This document shows, piece by piece, positions 28,951-40,800 of a stretch of 64,000 nt of DNA (position 1 is its first letter; every line of letters starts with the position of its first letter). The position numbers were made by a program, and so were the translations under genes. Source of the DNA: Ceratopteris richardii (Eukaryota; Streptophyta; Polypodiopsida; Polypodiales; Pteridaceae); contig CM035416.1 of assembly GCA_020310875.1 (NCBI GenBank), positions 76,495,080 through 76,559,079 of the forward strand, in the 5' to 3' direction. The notes under the pieces were generated by a model that was given only the letters and a program-made list of their open reading frames with translations, did no database searches and had not been told where the DNA came from.

Positions 28951-30596
28951 ATGGCTGATACGGCAGGAACTAGCTCCCAGGTAGGCACCAACCCCCAAGT
29001 TGTGGACATTGAAAGTCTTCCCGTTGAGGAGGAATTGAAGGAACGCCCAGTGGCATTGAGGGCATTACACGCAATACCGGTCCAGAATCCTCCACAGGGG
29101 CACACTATGCCAGTCAGTAAAAACTCTCATTGGTTCAGTGATGTGGCAGAACCCCTAGGTGAAGGCACTTATATGTGGGAGGCCGAGATAGAATTCAATG
29201 GGCGTTGGGGCAGGTATCACTTTTTCACTAGGGAATTTGAGAGACTGCAGAATAACGAAGGACTGAAACCCATCTGGAAGAAGGCAGGGCTCTACGACTA
29301 CTTCAAATTCCAATTGCCAAAGCCTGATTTTCTAAGGTGCGTTATTTGATTAGCACCCTCACTTCGAGCAAAGACAAAAAGGGATACAGCTCCTTTGTCC
29401 TCCCTTCTCTCACAAGGGGCAATGAACTGAAGCGTTTCAGGTTGACTATCAACTTGGTAAGGGAAGCTCTAGACATGAAAGGTATGCACATTCCTACGGA
29501 GAAAGAGACTATGGTCCCCGACAATATGAAGAACGGGAATCTGACAAAGTTAAAGGACATGGTGACAATGACGCCTACAATCGCCATTCATTTGCGAATG
29601 GTCATGCAGCACTTTGCATTTCCCGCTCAAGAGAGGTTCACAATGCCACCTAAGAAGATCTGGTTTAGTCTATACTTGGCAGATGCCTTTGATTTGACAA
29701 TCAATATGCCCCACTGGATTATCGACCAAATCCACTTGGCTCATCAAAGGTGGTATAAGAAACAAAATTTTGTACTGCATGGATGCTGTGCCCTCACCAG
29801 GATTGTGTATAGATGTCTCGCGTATGATGTACCCGTGCAAAGGGCACTCATTTGGACTAGGGTACAGGAGTTTCAGCGCAGATTATCCTCCGCTGGGCCA
29901 CTCTCCAAGAAAATGAGAGGCGCCGTTCAGATGCCCTGTGCACAACCCCGCGGTGCGACATTGACACCAGAGACAACTCCACGACTTCCAAGGCGGGTAC
30001 AACCCTTCACTATTAGATTACCAAGACACAGCACTGATGGACCAAATCTAGTGTTTCCACCTGTACCAACCGACCTAGAGTTCCCTCACGGATTCACTTT
30101 AGAAGACCTAACTGATGAGGAGGTAGCCAGAATCATAGAGGCTGTTAATGCGGAAGTCGAGGCAGAGCAAGCTAGTGGACAACAAACTGCTACAGACCAA
30201 CCCCATCCCAGACAACCAGATGTCGTCGATGTGGAGGGTGAAGAAGAAGAAGGACAAGAGGAGGAACAAGATGGACAATCCGAGGAAGAAGAGCACGAAT
30301 ATGATCAGGAAGCTATGCAGGTACTTGAAGGTGCCCCAGCTTATACAAAGGCATTGAAGAAGCTCTATGATACCATGAACAGAGTTCAAGAGCAACATAG
30401 ACTGTCCCTAGCAGCAGGCAAGGCCCTCATGAATCAGATCCTTGATGAAGAAGGCATAGACGAGCAATACCGCGCCACTCTTGACATGATATCTGAGGCT
30501 TTAGGAGTACCTGAGACGGTGCATACCACCCTTTCACAAGCACGAAGAACGGAGCGAAGATACGGAAGACGTCCCCTCGATCAGGAAAGCAGATGA
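28951..30596 (+). pseudogene. gypsy accessory ORF B, unknown protein, one frameshift
   Basis: I do not recognise this protein. The ATG at 28,951 (MADTAGTSSQVG) follows 20 bp after a good 3' splice site (CTCTATATTCTCACAG|A, 28,930), so it may be made from a spliced transcript as env-position genes of other elements are. Frame 1 runs to 29,349 (GRYHFFTREFERLQNNEGLK). The sequence then carries on in the next frame from about 29,337 (RYLISTLTSSKDKKGYSSFV to RRPLDQESR), so one base is gained or lost near 29,340. Features: a folded-looking central region with WIIDQIHLAHQRWYKKQ and LHGCCALTRIVYR, then a strongly acidic run (VEGEEEEGQEEEQDG, about 30,230). No membrane segment or signal peptide, so an envelope protein is not supported. 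It ends in an ATGA overlap with ORF C. Confidence 0.5.
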
Positions 30597-32998
30597 ATGT
30601 ACTAGTATCAGAACTACAAGGCACATCCACAACCACGGGCACCGCACACACTGTCCGCGATACTGAGGAAACCCATGTATCAAGTGCACCTCCGTCACCC
30701 CCGTTACCACCCCTGCCTCCAACTCCACCACATTCACCTCCCACAACCAATGTAACCACTACTGTCACCACCTCCGAGTCCACTACCCATATCGAAGCAC
30801 AGACCGTCACTCAACCCACACAACCCACACACCCTATCTCCACTTCTTTTGTCTATATGGCCACTGAAACAGTAGTTCTAACCGTTGCCACAGAAAATCT
30901 CAACCCCCCGATCACACTTCCGGGCAGTTCGTATTCACAATTGCACACACCACTGTACACTTTCACCACTATCACCACACCCACAATTCCAATATTCACA
31001 GTCACTCCCACTACTACATCCACCGTTGATTTTATGGACATCTCACCCACCTCAGCACCCCTCCCTCCCCCCATACCCCCAACATCTCCCATCCCCCCAC
31101 CTCCCACTTCACCATTTTCCAGCACCGCCTCCACACTTCCATTTCCCTTCCCCTTTCCCTTCCCTTCTGCATTCAACACCCTTCCCACATCCACCCCTAT
31201 TAATAATGTATTTAATAATATGTATCAGTGTATGTCGCAACTACAACAGCACTACCAGCATCTCGATAACCAACATACGCGACTCTTTCGAATTCATGAG
31301 GAACTTCAACTATGCTTCATTGATCTCGAAAGGGAAAAGCGGCTACTACAACAACAGCATGCCACCTTACAGGAACAACACGAACAGCTAGTAGCCAATC
31401 CACCCCAGTCAGATGCAGAGGAAAGACAACATATGGATGAATTGCTACACTCCCAGATAACGGAGAATCTCAAACTTAGACGCAACCTGGCCCTCCTACG
31501 AAAACACATGTCTACAGCACTCGAAGAGAATAAACGGCTGCAGAAACAGAATGAAGAGAACTTGGAAGCAGCCATGGAGGGTTCCCCGTAGGAAATCGAC
31601 CCAGAAAAATTCAAGGCCATTCCCTCAGAGAATATGCAAACTGTGTTAGAAACCCATGCCGACCTCCTGGAGGCCCATGCAGCGTTAGAACGAGAAAGGG
31701 ATGATCTACTTAAGCAACTGGCAACTCAGCAGGAGTCACCAAGCAAAGCCACAACCACAGACGACACATCCGAAGAAGTCACAAAACTCAGAGCAGAACT
31801 CGAAGCATTACGCAGCAAAGTCATGCAATACGAACGTCAGCCCTCTCCCCTTGTCAAGCCCGAGCCTGAAGATGTAGTGCCCATCGAAATAGAGGAAAAT
31901 TTCGAAGACCCGTATGTTCCCATGCCTGCACCAGGGGGCAAGCAAACAGACGAGGGCATGGACACCATTGAAATAGAGGCTCCTGAATGGATGCAGAGGT
32001 TAGAGAAAGTGGCCACAACCCATGATGATAGAGTGGCAGTTCAGATAGCGTCAATGTCACGATTGGAGGAGGTAGTTATAAAATCGGACTATTTTAGGAA
32101 CCTCTCTCATCATAGGTGGATCGGCACATCCGACGATTTGTATGTTCCCTTCTGTGTCTTAATGGCGGACTACAATGCCGAAATAAAGCAACATACCTCA
32201 AAGGAACCAACCTCCGCCACACAATTCGCACCGGAAGACATCCCAGCGAGTGCCAAGCAGGGCAATATTCATCAACCGATGTGGAGGATTCGTCTACTGG
32301 AAACCTACCCAGAAATGGTAAGAACATGGAATAACATGCCCTTGTACATCAAAAACAATCCATGTTACTGCCCTGTATTTAGAAGAAGGTCATGGCTGGG
32401 ATACACAAAAACTGTGCTGACAACCAAAGGATGCGAGAAATGGCTCAATTATGTTTACTTAGCACCACCCAAAGGCCAACCTACCATAGGATATATGATC
32501 TCGACGATTCGGCATTGGGGGGTCAGGTTTAAAAATGTACCAGATGTCATGGCCCAAATGTGCTTGAAAATTTTTGAACTCATGTTGGTCACCTTCAGGA
32601 CTTTCAAGAATGTAAAGGAACCTCATCTGTCAGCTCAAGGATTTAATGAAGGAAATCAGGACCTCGTCTACGACATGAGCGCAACCCCATCTATTAACGT
32701 TGTATATGCATGGCATGCGCGTATCAAGTATCTACCAGCCTGCTTCAAACAGACGTTTGAAGAAATGTTTGTCACGGGATTCTGGGAATATCACTCAGAG
32801 ATATTCATCCCCAGACCATCACATTTATTGCAGTTGTTTGTAGTGGAACAAGCTCTCCATTCAGAAAAGTTCCGTATACCACATCCAGAGGTTCCCGGGC
32901 CGGTAGATTGGGATGCTCTACTCACGGACTTGGCCAAAGGGTTGCGCATTGCCGAACATCACTTAGCACAAGACGTTGTTGAGTACTACATCCAATGA
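30593..32998 (+). CDS. gypsy accessory ORF C, unknown, split by one amber codon
   Basis: The ATG at 30,593 overlaps the stop of ORF B as ATGA. The frame is open to TAG 31,589-31,591 (332 codons), then the same frame continues (EIDPEKFKAIPSENMQ) to TGA 32,996, about 801 codons in total. Order: a Ser/Thr/Pro-rich mucin-like third; a long coiled coil (about 31,200-31,830, rich in LQQQH, EREK, LEENKRL); an acidic spacer; then a globular C-terminal region with cysteines and tryptophans (WMQRLEKVATTHDDRVAVQI, CYCPVFRRRSWLGYTK, IRHWGVRFKNVPDVMAQMCL). I know no family for it. There is no transmembrane helix. The TAG fits CAG changed to TAG. Confidence 0.55.
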
Positions 32999-33034
32999 CC
33001 CACCCAACAAGGGTCTGTCAGGGACGACAGACGC

Positions 33035-33050
33035 GAGAGAGGGGGGGGGG
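33035..33050 (+). other. Polypurine tract of the gypsy element
   Basis: GAGAGAGGGGGGGGGG directly before the 3' LTR. Confidence 0.85.
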
Positions 33051-33754
33051 TGTTGGAACTGAAGGACTCACAAGGCAAGGAAGCTTACGAAGGGAGTCAG
33101 AGAGAAGAGAAAGTACAAGCAGACAGAGCAGTCAACGACGATCTGGCAAGTAGGCCAATATTTTTTCAGGACACTTACGCATATAAGTGAGGTGGACACA
33201 CAAGGAGAAGGAGCAAGTAGGGAGCTCCATGAAATGTATGTCAAAATGTTAATAGAAACCCCTACAAAAATAGTGATTTTCATCACTAAAAACCATTGTA
33301 AATGCCATTTCATATTTTTGTAGCTCCATTTTGTGCAAGCCAAGGAGTCCTTGAGCTTGAGGAGCTTTAGAAGTACCTACCTGTCAGTTTTCACATTTTT
33401 TAGACTTCGTTTGAACCTCCAAATAGGATAGAGAACCTAATTTTTAACTAGGCTGGACACTAGGTCTGGACACAGCCAAAACCTAGTTAAAAACTATAAA
33501 AAGAGCTAGAGAGCTCATTTTTGAGGTTATATTGTAATTGAAATGAACTTGTAAGAGCTTTTTGAAAGTAATCTAAGAACTCCATTGCTTCTCACTCTTT
33601 GTCTTGCCGTGTGTGCGCGTGTGTGTGTATGTGTGTGCATGTTTGTGTGCTTCTCACTTACGCACTTGTGCCTCCACTTGCTCGAGGTCTTCATACCATC
33701 CTCATGTCTTCCCGGATTGACATTAAAGGAGGTGCTACTCATCACTGAGCTACA
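33051..33754 (+). repeat. 3' LTR of the gypsy element
   Basis: 704 bp, same length as the 5' LTR with about 13 substitutions by eye and no indels noticed. Confidence 0.95.
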
Positions 33755-34213
33755 ACCCTCCTTTCATGTCGACTTGACTCGGTTTTTGTACAAGTGTAGG
33801 GCTATTCTAAGCCCCCCCTACTCTGCAACATATCTCATTCACAAGTGTAGGGCTAATCTAAGCCCCCAACCCTACCCCAACTCAATTTTGTGAACCATTG
33901 TGTGTATGTGTGGTAACTTTGTTTCAACGGCAATAATGTCTATGATTTTGGACACAAATCAATTCTATTTACCCTCCTTTATGCCAATATTCATGCCAAA
34001 ATATGAAAGACTACATGGCACAAATTACAATCTATGGAAGGACACCATTAGGGACTACCTCTACACAAACCTATTACATGAGGTAGTTGCAGGAACTGAA
34101 CAAGAACCAGATAAGGAAAGCGATCCGGAGCTTGGAATATATGGAATATCAAGGACAAAAGGGCATTAGGCCAACTTCTGCTCGCATGTGATGAATTGAC
34201 AAAGGGTCACATC

Positions 34214-34521
34214 TGCAAGAGAGCTACAAATTACAACCACCACGTGCTAGAGAGATGACTCTCTCACCAAACTTATGCCTAAATATATAGTTGCTCGAAT
34301 CAAGGAGGACCACAAATGTAACTAGAATCCACAAGTGCATGTGCAATCAGCTCCACTCCTTTCATATCTTCCACTAGAGTCTACTAGTGGTTGGAGTGAT
34401 CTTGACCACTACTTTAGTACCTTCCACTAGAGTCCACTAGTGGTTGGTGTACTCACCACTTGAGTTAAGTCTCACTAGACCCAAGTTAACTCAGGTGGTT
34501 GTAATTTGTAGGTCTCTTGCA
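34214..34521. mobile_element. MITE: 308 bp, 28-bp terminal inverted repeats, ACATC target duplication
   Basis: The left end TGCAAGAGAGCTACAAATTA.. (34,214-34,241) matches the complement of the right end (34,494-34,521) at 27 of 28 positions. It is flanked by ACATC on both sides (34,209-34,213 and 34,522-34,526). Setting aside the insert and one ACATC restores the copia gag reading frame (KGHI then TTCK), which proves insertion. The interior repeats CCACTAGAGTCYACTAGTGG twice (about 34,373 and 34,430). There is no coding capacity. I do not recognise the superfamily. Confidence 0.85.
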
Positions 34522-37458
34522 ACATCACTACATGTAAGACTTCAAAAGAAGCTTGGGATACTTTAACGAATCTATATGAAGATAAAACACCTTCAAAGAT
34601 TTATGCATTAGAGGCCAAATTTCAAAATCTCACTATTCTACCTCAAGATACCATCATAAAGGTGATAGCCCATTTTGAAGATTACCAAAGAAAGTTGGCA
34701 CTTTGTGATGTAGGATCTCAATTGAAGACATGGCCATTAGGTTACTCAACAACCTTGAGGCTTTTTTGACCACTCTATACAACAGAGGTCAAGAACTCAC
34801 TTGGGAAGAGGTTCATCAAATTTCGCTCCTCCATGACTCGTGAGAAAATTCAGCTTCCTCACAAGGGACAACCATGAAGGCTAAGGGACCCTTCCACAAG
34901 GGCAAACATGCTAGTCATAATACTAGCAACGCACCCAAGCAATGTTCTAACACTTCGACGAAGAAGTTTAGTTGTAATTTCTATGGAAAAATAGGGAACT
35001 TGGAGAAACTTTGCTACAAGAAGAAGCACACCTCAAAGCTTTCTAGCTCTAGGAACCCATCAAAACCCTCTCAACATAGATCTCATTTTTCCTATGAAGA
35101 TGTTCATTTCCACAGAGGCCAATGCCATAGTAACTTCAAGCTCATCTCAAGAATGGATCTTTGATAGTGGAGTGACATCACACATGTGTAAGGAATGGGA
35201 TTCTTTTCAAGAAATTGAGGACCATACTAGCAAAGTTTACCTAGGCAACAACACAATCCTACCCATCAAAGGGAAAGGCAAAGTACAAATCACCAATGAT
35301 CGAGAGGAGTGAAAATAATTATCCAATGACTTATTTGTTCCTAACTTGTGCATGAATTTACCACCAGTCAAGGCCATCACCGATCACGATAAACAAGTAC
35401 TATTTGATAACACTTCTATAAAGGTGATTGACCTTAAACCAAAGACATCATCGCACAAGGCATAGAAGAAAAAGGGCTATACAAACTCTCCTACTTTCTA
35501 TCTAAGGAGTCACTATCTAGCCATTGACATCAAAGATATGGCCACACCTTATATTTACCAAGGATTTCCTCATCTCAAATCATTAAAGGAATGCCCAAGA
35601 TCAGGCAAGTCAATGATGTCTACCAAGCTTGCACCCAAGGCAAGCAACACAAGGCTCTTATTCCCAAGAGGCTTCTACAAGTGTTAGGAACCCTTTATCC
35701 CTAGTCCACATGGACCTTTGTGGACCTATGAATACCCCTTCTCTTAGTGGGTCAACCTAGTTCTTTCTTCTAGTAGATGACCACTCACAATACATTTGGC
35801 TATATTTTTTGAATTTGAAGGTAGAAAATTTCTCTAAGCTTTGAGAATGGATCACCCAAGTTGAGAATGAAGTGTCAAAAACAATCAAGACTATTCGATC
35901 AAATGGTGGTGGTGAATTTATCAATCATGACTTTGACAATTTCTTAAAGCAAAAAGGGATAAAAAGACAAGTCACTCAACCTCACACTCCATTCGAGAAT
36001 GGAGTAGCTGAGCAAAAGATCTGAAGTGTGATGGAGATGGTGCTAACCATGCCTCACATCAAAGAATTACCCTACAAGTTTTGGGCAAAATCAGTGCACA
36101 CTGCTATGCACATACTCAATCAAGAGTTCACTAGTGCATTGCACAACAAGACACCCTTTGAATCCTACTACGTAAGAAAGACTAATGTCAACTAATTTTG
36201 AGTATTTGGAAATGAAGCATTTGTCCATGTGCTAAAAGAAGATCAAAGTAAGCTATAGTCCAATTCTAAAAAGCATATATAGTGAGCAATCAAAAGCATA
36301 TAGACTGTACGATCTTGAAAACCACTCCATCACAATTCCAAAAGATGTAATCTTTAATGAAGCTTCAAGATACTCAACCAAAGATCCGAATACAAGTCAC
36401 AGTCCACCCATCTACACTTGAGAGGGGGACACAATCTTTTCAAAACACACATCAGAGGCAAGTACTTCACATAAACCAAGAAGACCACAAAGGCTCGTTG
36501 AAAATTTGTAGCAAGATTTGATAGGCTTAGATGAAGAACCCATCCAATTCATCATCACACAAATTCACCTTGAGTACTCTATGATAGATCTTGGAATACT
36601 TCACTACTTCTTAGGTACGGAATTTTGGCAAACAAAAGAAGGCATATTTCCTATCATAGAAGAAGTACTGCTTTGATCTTCTTTCCATATATAACATGGA
36701 CCAGTGTCGCTCAATATCTACACCACTTGATCCAAGCATCAAGCTCACACTAGAGGATTCATCATCACTTGTGGATGTGCATACTTATCGATAACTTGTT
36801 GGCTCATTACTCTACCTTTCCAACACTAGACCAGATATTGTCTATGTAGTTGGTATACTCAGTTAGTTTGCACATCAACCTCAACAAACACATTGGGATG
36901 CTGCTCAGAGACTACTTTGATATCTTGTCCTCACCCAACATCATGGTCTTTGATACGGAGGGGACATTGAACTCGCCAAATATTTAGATTCACATTGGGT
37001 TGGTGATCCTAATTCTCGACGGTCCACTTTTGGGTACATATTCTTGCTTGGATGAGGAACTATATCTTGGGCAAGTAAGAAGAAACCTACAGTTGCTCTA
37101 TCATCCACCCAGGCTGAGTACCACACATCCACCTTTGCACCATGTGAGGCCATCTCGCTTCAATGTTTATTATCTGACATTGGTGTTTTGCAGGTTACTC
37201 CGACATGCATCCGCAGGGATAGCCAGTTAGCCTTGGCCATCGCCAAGAACCCAGTGTCCCATGCTCGGATGAAGCACATTGAGATCTAGTAGCATTTCAT
37301 CCATGAGAAGCGTGTCTCTCAGGAGATTACTCTGGGGGAGTGTACCTCTCAAGAGAACCTAATGGACATGTTCACAAAGGCTCTACCTCCAATTCCACTC
37401 GGATGCTTGGTGAATCTTTGCAGCATTCAGCCACTCCAAAATGGAGCTATAGAGGGGA

Positions 37459-37811
37459 TGTTGACAACATGATTGCTCCTACATCATCTCCATTTGTATC
37501 CACATGAGTGCATCTCCATTTTGTATCCAAGAGGTACTCCATTTCCAAATTATTTCCATTTTATATTGTATCTCTTTTGTATTTGGATATCTTGCCATTC
37601 GCTTCTACCATTGTATTCATTCTTCTTTGAAGGGAATTATCCCACATGAGATGTACTTTGGAGAGCTCCTCCCAAATCTATATAAGGAGGGCCTCTCTCC
37701 CCATTTGTACTTGGTTAGAATCTTGAGGAGTGTATGCTCCATGCTCTTGGCAAAATCATCCAGTGATGTAGTTTGGCAACACATCTTTGTCTAGGGTGGC
37801 TAATTAAATAG
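37459..37811 (+). repeat. 3' LTR (partial) of the decayed copia
   Basis: Begins TGTTGACAAC after AGAGGGGA; TATA-like CTATATAAGGAGG at about 37,677. The right end is not clear: minus-strand gypsy homology starts at about 37,812. Confidence 0.55.
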
Positions 37812-40800
37812 CTCCACAAGACAATATCCTATGGATAATCATGGGTCCATAGCCACATCTGTCAATTTTGATGCATGTTGCTTCAATGTGTATACCAAAA
37901 CTAACTTACCAGCTTTCAATCCTTTATCCTTGACATGTGCATCAAAATAGGTTTTTTGTCTTTTCTTCCCCACATATATACATGCTCCTATTCTCAATCT
38001 AGTTTCACCTAGTTGTTCTAAATCCATAATCTGGAAGGTAGCTTGTTGGTTGTCCAATATTGATGCTCTTGTGCAATTTTGAGAGTTGGTATCAAGAATT
38101 CTAAGGGAAGCATATCATTTTGGCCAAATATCGTCTAAAAAGGGGATGTGATTGAGTATCATTTTGTAGGCATCTTGATATGCCCAAAAAACATGATTAA
38201 GTTTTTTTTACCAATCAAAATGTTTGTCATTTACAAGCTTGTTCAATAAAGTACACAAGATCTTGTTTGTAGTTTTTGTCTGTCCATTTACCTATGGGTG
38301 ATAGGGAGCTAACTTCTTGTGAATGACCATGAGATCTTATAAAAGATATTGAATGAACTTATTCAAGAAATTTGTTCCTCTATTTCTTACTAGCTCTATT
38401 GGCAAACTGTATCTCATGAATACATTCTCAAACAAAAATTTGGTTGTTGTTCGTGCATTATTTTTCCTAGTAGCCTTGACTTTTACCCATTTGGTGAGAT
38501 AATATGTAGTTACAATGATATATTCGGCATATGAACTCTTAATTAGGGGGATTAATAGAACCTATAAAGTCTATTCCCCACTTTGAGAATGCATGTCCTC
38601 CCATCATGGGTCTCAATGGCATCTCATCTTTGAGGATTGTGTATTAAGCTCTCTGACATGTGTCACATGTCTTTACATAGTTCAGAGCATCCATACAGAG
38701 AGTAGGCTACCAAAATTTCTTTGATCACCCAATTAGGTCCATAGTATCCTCATGCCACACCTTGGTGTGAAATTTCTAAGATATTCAAGTATTCATTTTC
38801 ATGTACACATAATCTCATATATCCATCTCATCCACACCTATATAGATGATCTCTAATGAGTGTGTAGTCGTGAGCTTCTTCCTCTAGAATTCTTTGTCAT
38901 GCTAAATTCATCTCTCAAGGGAATGTTTTTGTCCTCGAAATTCAACTAAAGGACTGCTCCAATTTGGTATTAACGACACGATACAAAGTAGCATGTTCAA
39001 TAGGAGGTCTATTAATATAAGTTGGACAATCCTTGCATGACCTATAGATGTTTGCTTCCATCATCGACAAATATACACCTAATCGTTTTAAAGTCTATAG
39101 GGTTGTATGCTTAGAATGGTGTTGCCCTAATGTACCTACATGTGCTAATTGAAACCACTTATATTTCTCTTCCTCATCGACACACCAAGCTAAAATTGGT
39201 TGATCTGTTTTCTTGTAGATACTCCCAACGAGTATATTGTATCTCTTTGTGCTTTGACAATTTCTTCATCTTTTGTTCTTACTATTGGGTTCTTAGGTCC
39301 AAATGTGAAGATAGGCATTAGAAATTTAGCCCAATTTGGGACCACTTCCAAGTTGAATTAGTAAGCATTAGGAAGTTCATCTAACACTCCTTGCGGTGAT
39401 TCTTTGAAAGTAATTCTATAAAGGTGATCTGCCCGAAGCTGAGTCTTACCCTTCCTCATGACTACTTCGAAATCATATTCCATTAGCCGTAGAGAAACCA
39501 TATTACTAATCTACTAGTGTTGCAAGGTTTGTTCACTAAATAGAGTAGTGCTTGATGATATGTAAGGGATTTAAACTTATTTTCAAGAAAATAGTTTCTA
39601 AAATTCTTGATTGCATATACCATGCTTAAGCCTTCTTATTTGATGGTAGTGTAGTTTCTCTCTTCTACATTTAGTTGCTTAATTGCATATGCAATGGGAA
39701 GATCAATACTCCCTTCACTTGTCGATTGTGCTAGTACACATCGAACATCGAAATTGGAAGCATCCACACAAACATGGAATGTCATCTTCCAATCTGGCAT
39801 TCTCAAAATTGGGGTTGAGCACAATCATCATTTTAGCTCAATGAAAGATGTCTCACATTCTTCATTCCACTCAAAATTTATCAAGTGGCTATAGAGAGGC
39901 TTTTCAATTATTGCATACATGTGGATAAAGCATTGGTAATATCAACAGTGGCCCACAAAAGCTTGTACTTCCTTGATCATGTTAGGTCTAGGTGATTCTT
40001 CTATAGCTCTTACTTTATCCTCATCAATTGATATTCCAACCTTTGACACTATATGACCTAATATCTTTTTGTGCCTGACCATGAAAGCACCTTTTTTTGG
40101 GTTCAAGCATACTTCACAACATTTTTAAAAGATTTATCTAAGCTTTGGAATGTGTGTTTATTTGATGTGGGAATGAGCACACATGTCATCCACATAGATT
40201 TCTAAGTTCTTCCTCAAGAAGTCCTTAAAAGCGTGATACATCAGCCTTTGAAATGTAGTAGGTGCACTAGTGAGCCCTAATGGCATCACACAAAATGCAA
40301 AGATACCCCATTTAGTGGAAAAATCCATCTTGTGTTGATCTTTCGGGGTGATGGCTACTTGATTGTAAATAAAAAACCTATCAAGGAAGCTGTAAACTTG
40401 TTTGCCTACTACTCAAATCTAATAGATGTTTAGTGATTGAAAGTAGATAACTATCATGTATGGTGGAAGCATTAACTTTCTTCAAGTTAATGTACACATG
40501 CAATTTGCCATTCTTTTTGGGCATTACAAAAATGGGGGATACCCATTCCATATGCTCAATCTCATAAATGAATCTAGCATCTATCAACCTATCAATTATC
40601 TCCTCTTTTATCTTGGATGCATTTTTACCATTTTATATGTAAGGTTTCTACTTCATTGGCTTGGTATCTAATGTCATGGAGATTCTATGGGAACAAATGT
40701 CAATATCCACTCCTTTCATGTCCTTATAGTTTCAAGAAAACACATTCCTATATTCTCTCAAAAACTTGATTTGTTCTCATTCTTCTTCATTGAGGTCATG

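Larger units (their letters stand above)
10673..33754 (+). mobile_element. Large Ty3/gypsy LTR retrotransposon, about 16.7 kb without its nested copia
   Basis: Two 704-bp LTRs (10,673-11,376 and 33,051-33,754) begin TGTTGG and end CTACA. By eye they differ at about 13 sites, 11 of them transitions. The flanks read GCCCT on the left and ACCCT on the right, a 5-bp target duplication with one mismatch. Order: LTR, tRNA-Asp-type primer site, palindrome-rich leader, gag, protease, RT, RNase H, doubled H2C2, integrase, second protease-like domain, about 5 kb of accessory ORFs, G-rich polypurine tract, LTR. Pol order (RT before integrase) makes it Ty3/gypsy. No chromodomain is seen, and the primer type and size suggest the non-chromovirus plant branch that includes Athila- and Tat-like elements; that placement is inferred. 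Confidence 0.93.
33755..37811 (+). pseudogene. Decayed Ty1/copia element
   Basis: Gag remnant at about 33,998-34,169 (YERLHGTNYNLWKDTIRDYL), continuing after the MITE as TCKTSKEAWDTL (about 34,527). Zinc-knuckle remnant near 34,970; protease FDSGVTSHMC (about 35,158); integrase remnants MDLCGPM (about 35,712), IRSNGGGEF (about 35,898; the catalytic Asp is Asn) and NGVAEQK (about 36,000). Most of the RT core is missing between about 36,540 and 36,600. RNase H remnants: ALSSTQAEYHTS (about 37,098) and AIAKNPVSHARMKHIEI. A polypurine tract AGAGGGGA (37,451-37,458) leads to an LTR starting TGTTGACAACATG at 37,459, cut off near 37,811 where the reversed gypsy remnant begins. Many stops and frameshifts; not functional. 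The large gypsy lies between this and sequence at 10,304-10,672. Confidence 0.85.

Noticed and set aside
28951-32998. Envelope gene of an endogenous-retrovirus-like element.
   Set aside because: No signal peptide, transmembrane span or fusion-peptide-like region is visible in any of the accessory ORFs; only the position is env-like.
10668-33759. Gypsy ends misplaced because the target duplication is imperfect (GCCCT and ACCCT).
   Set aside because: LTR lengths agree exactly, both start TGTTGG and end CTACA, and primer and polypurine tracts fit; one mutated base is the simpler explanation.
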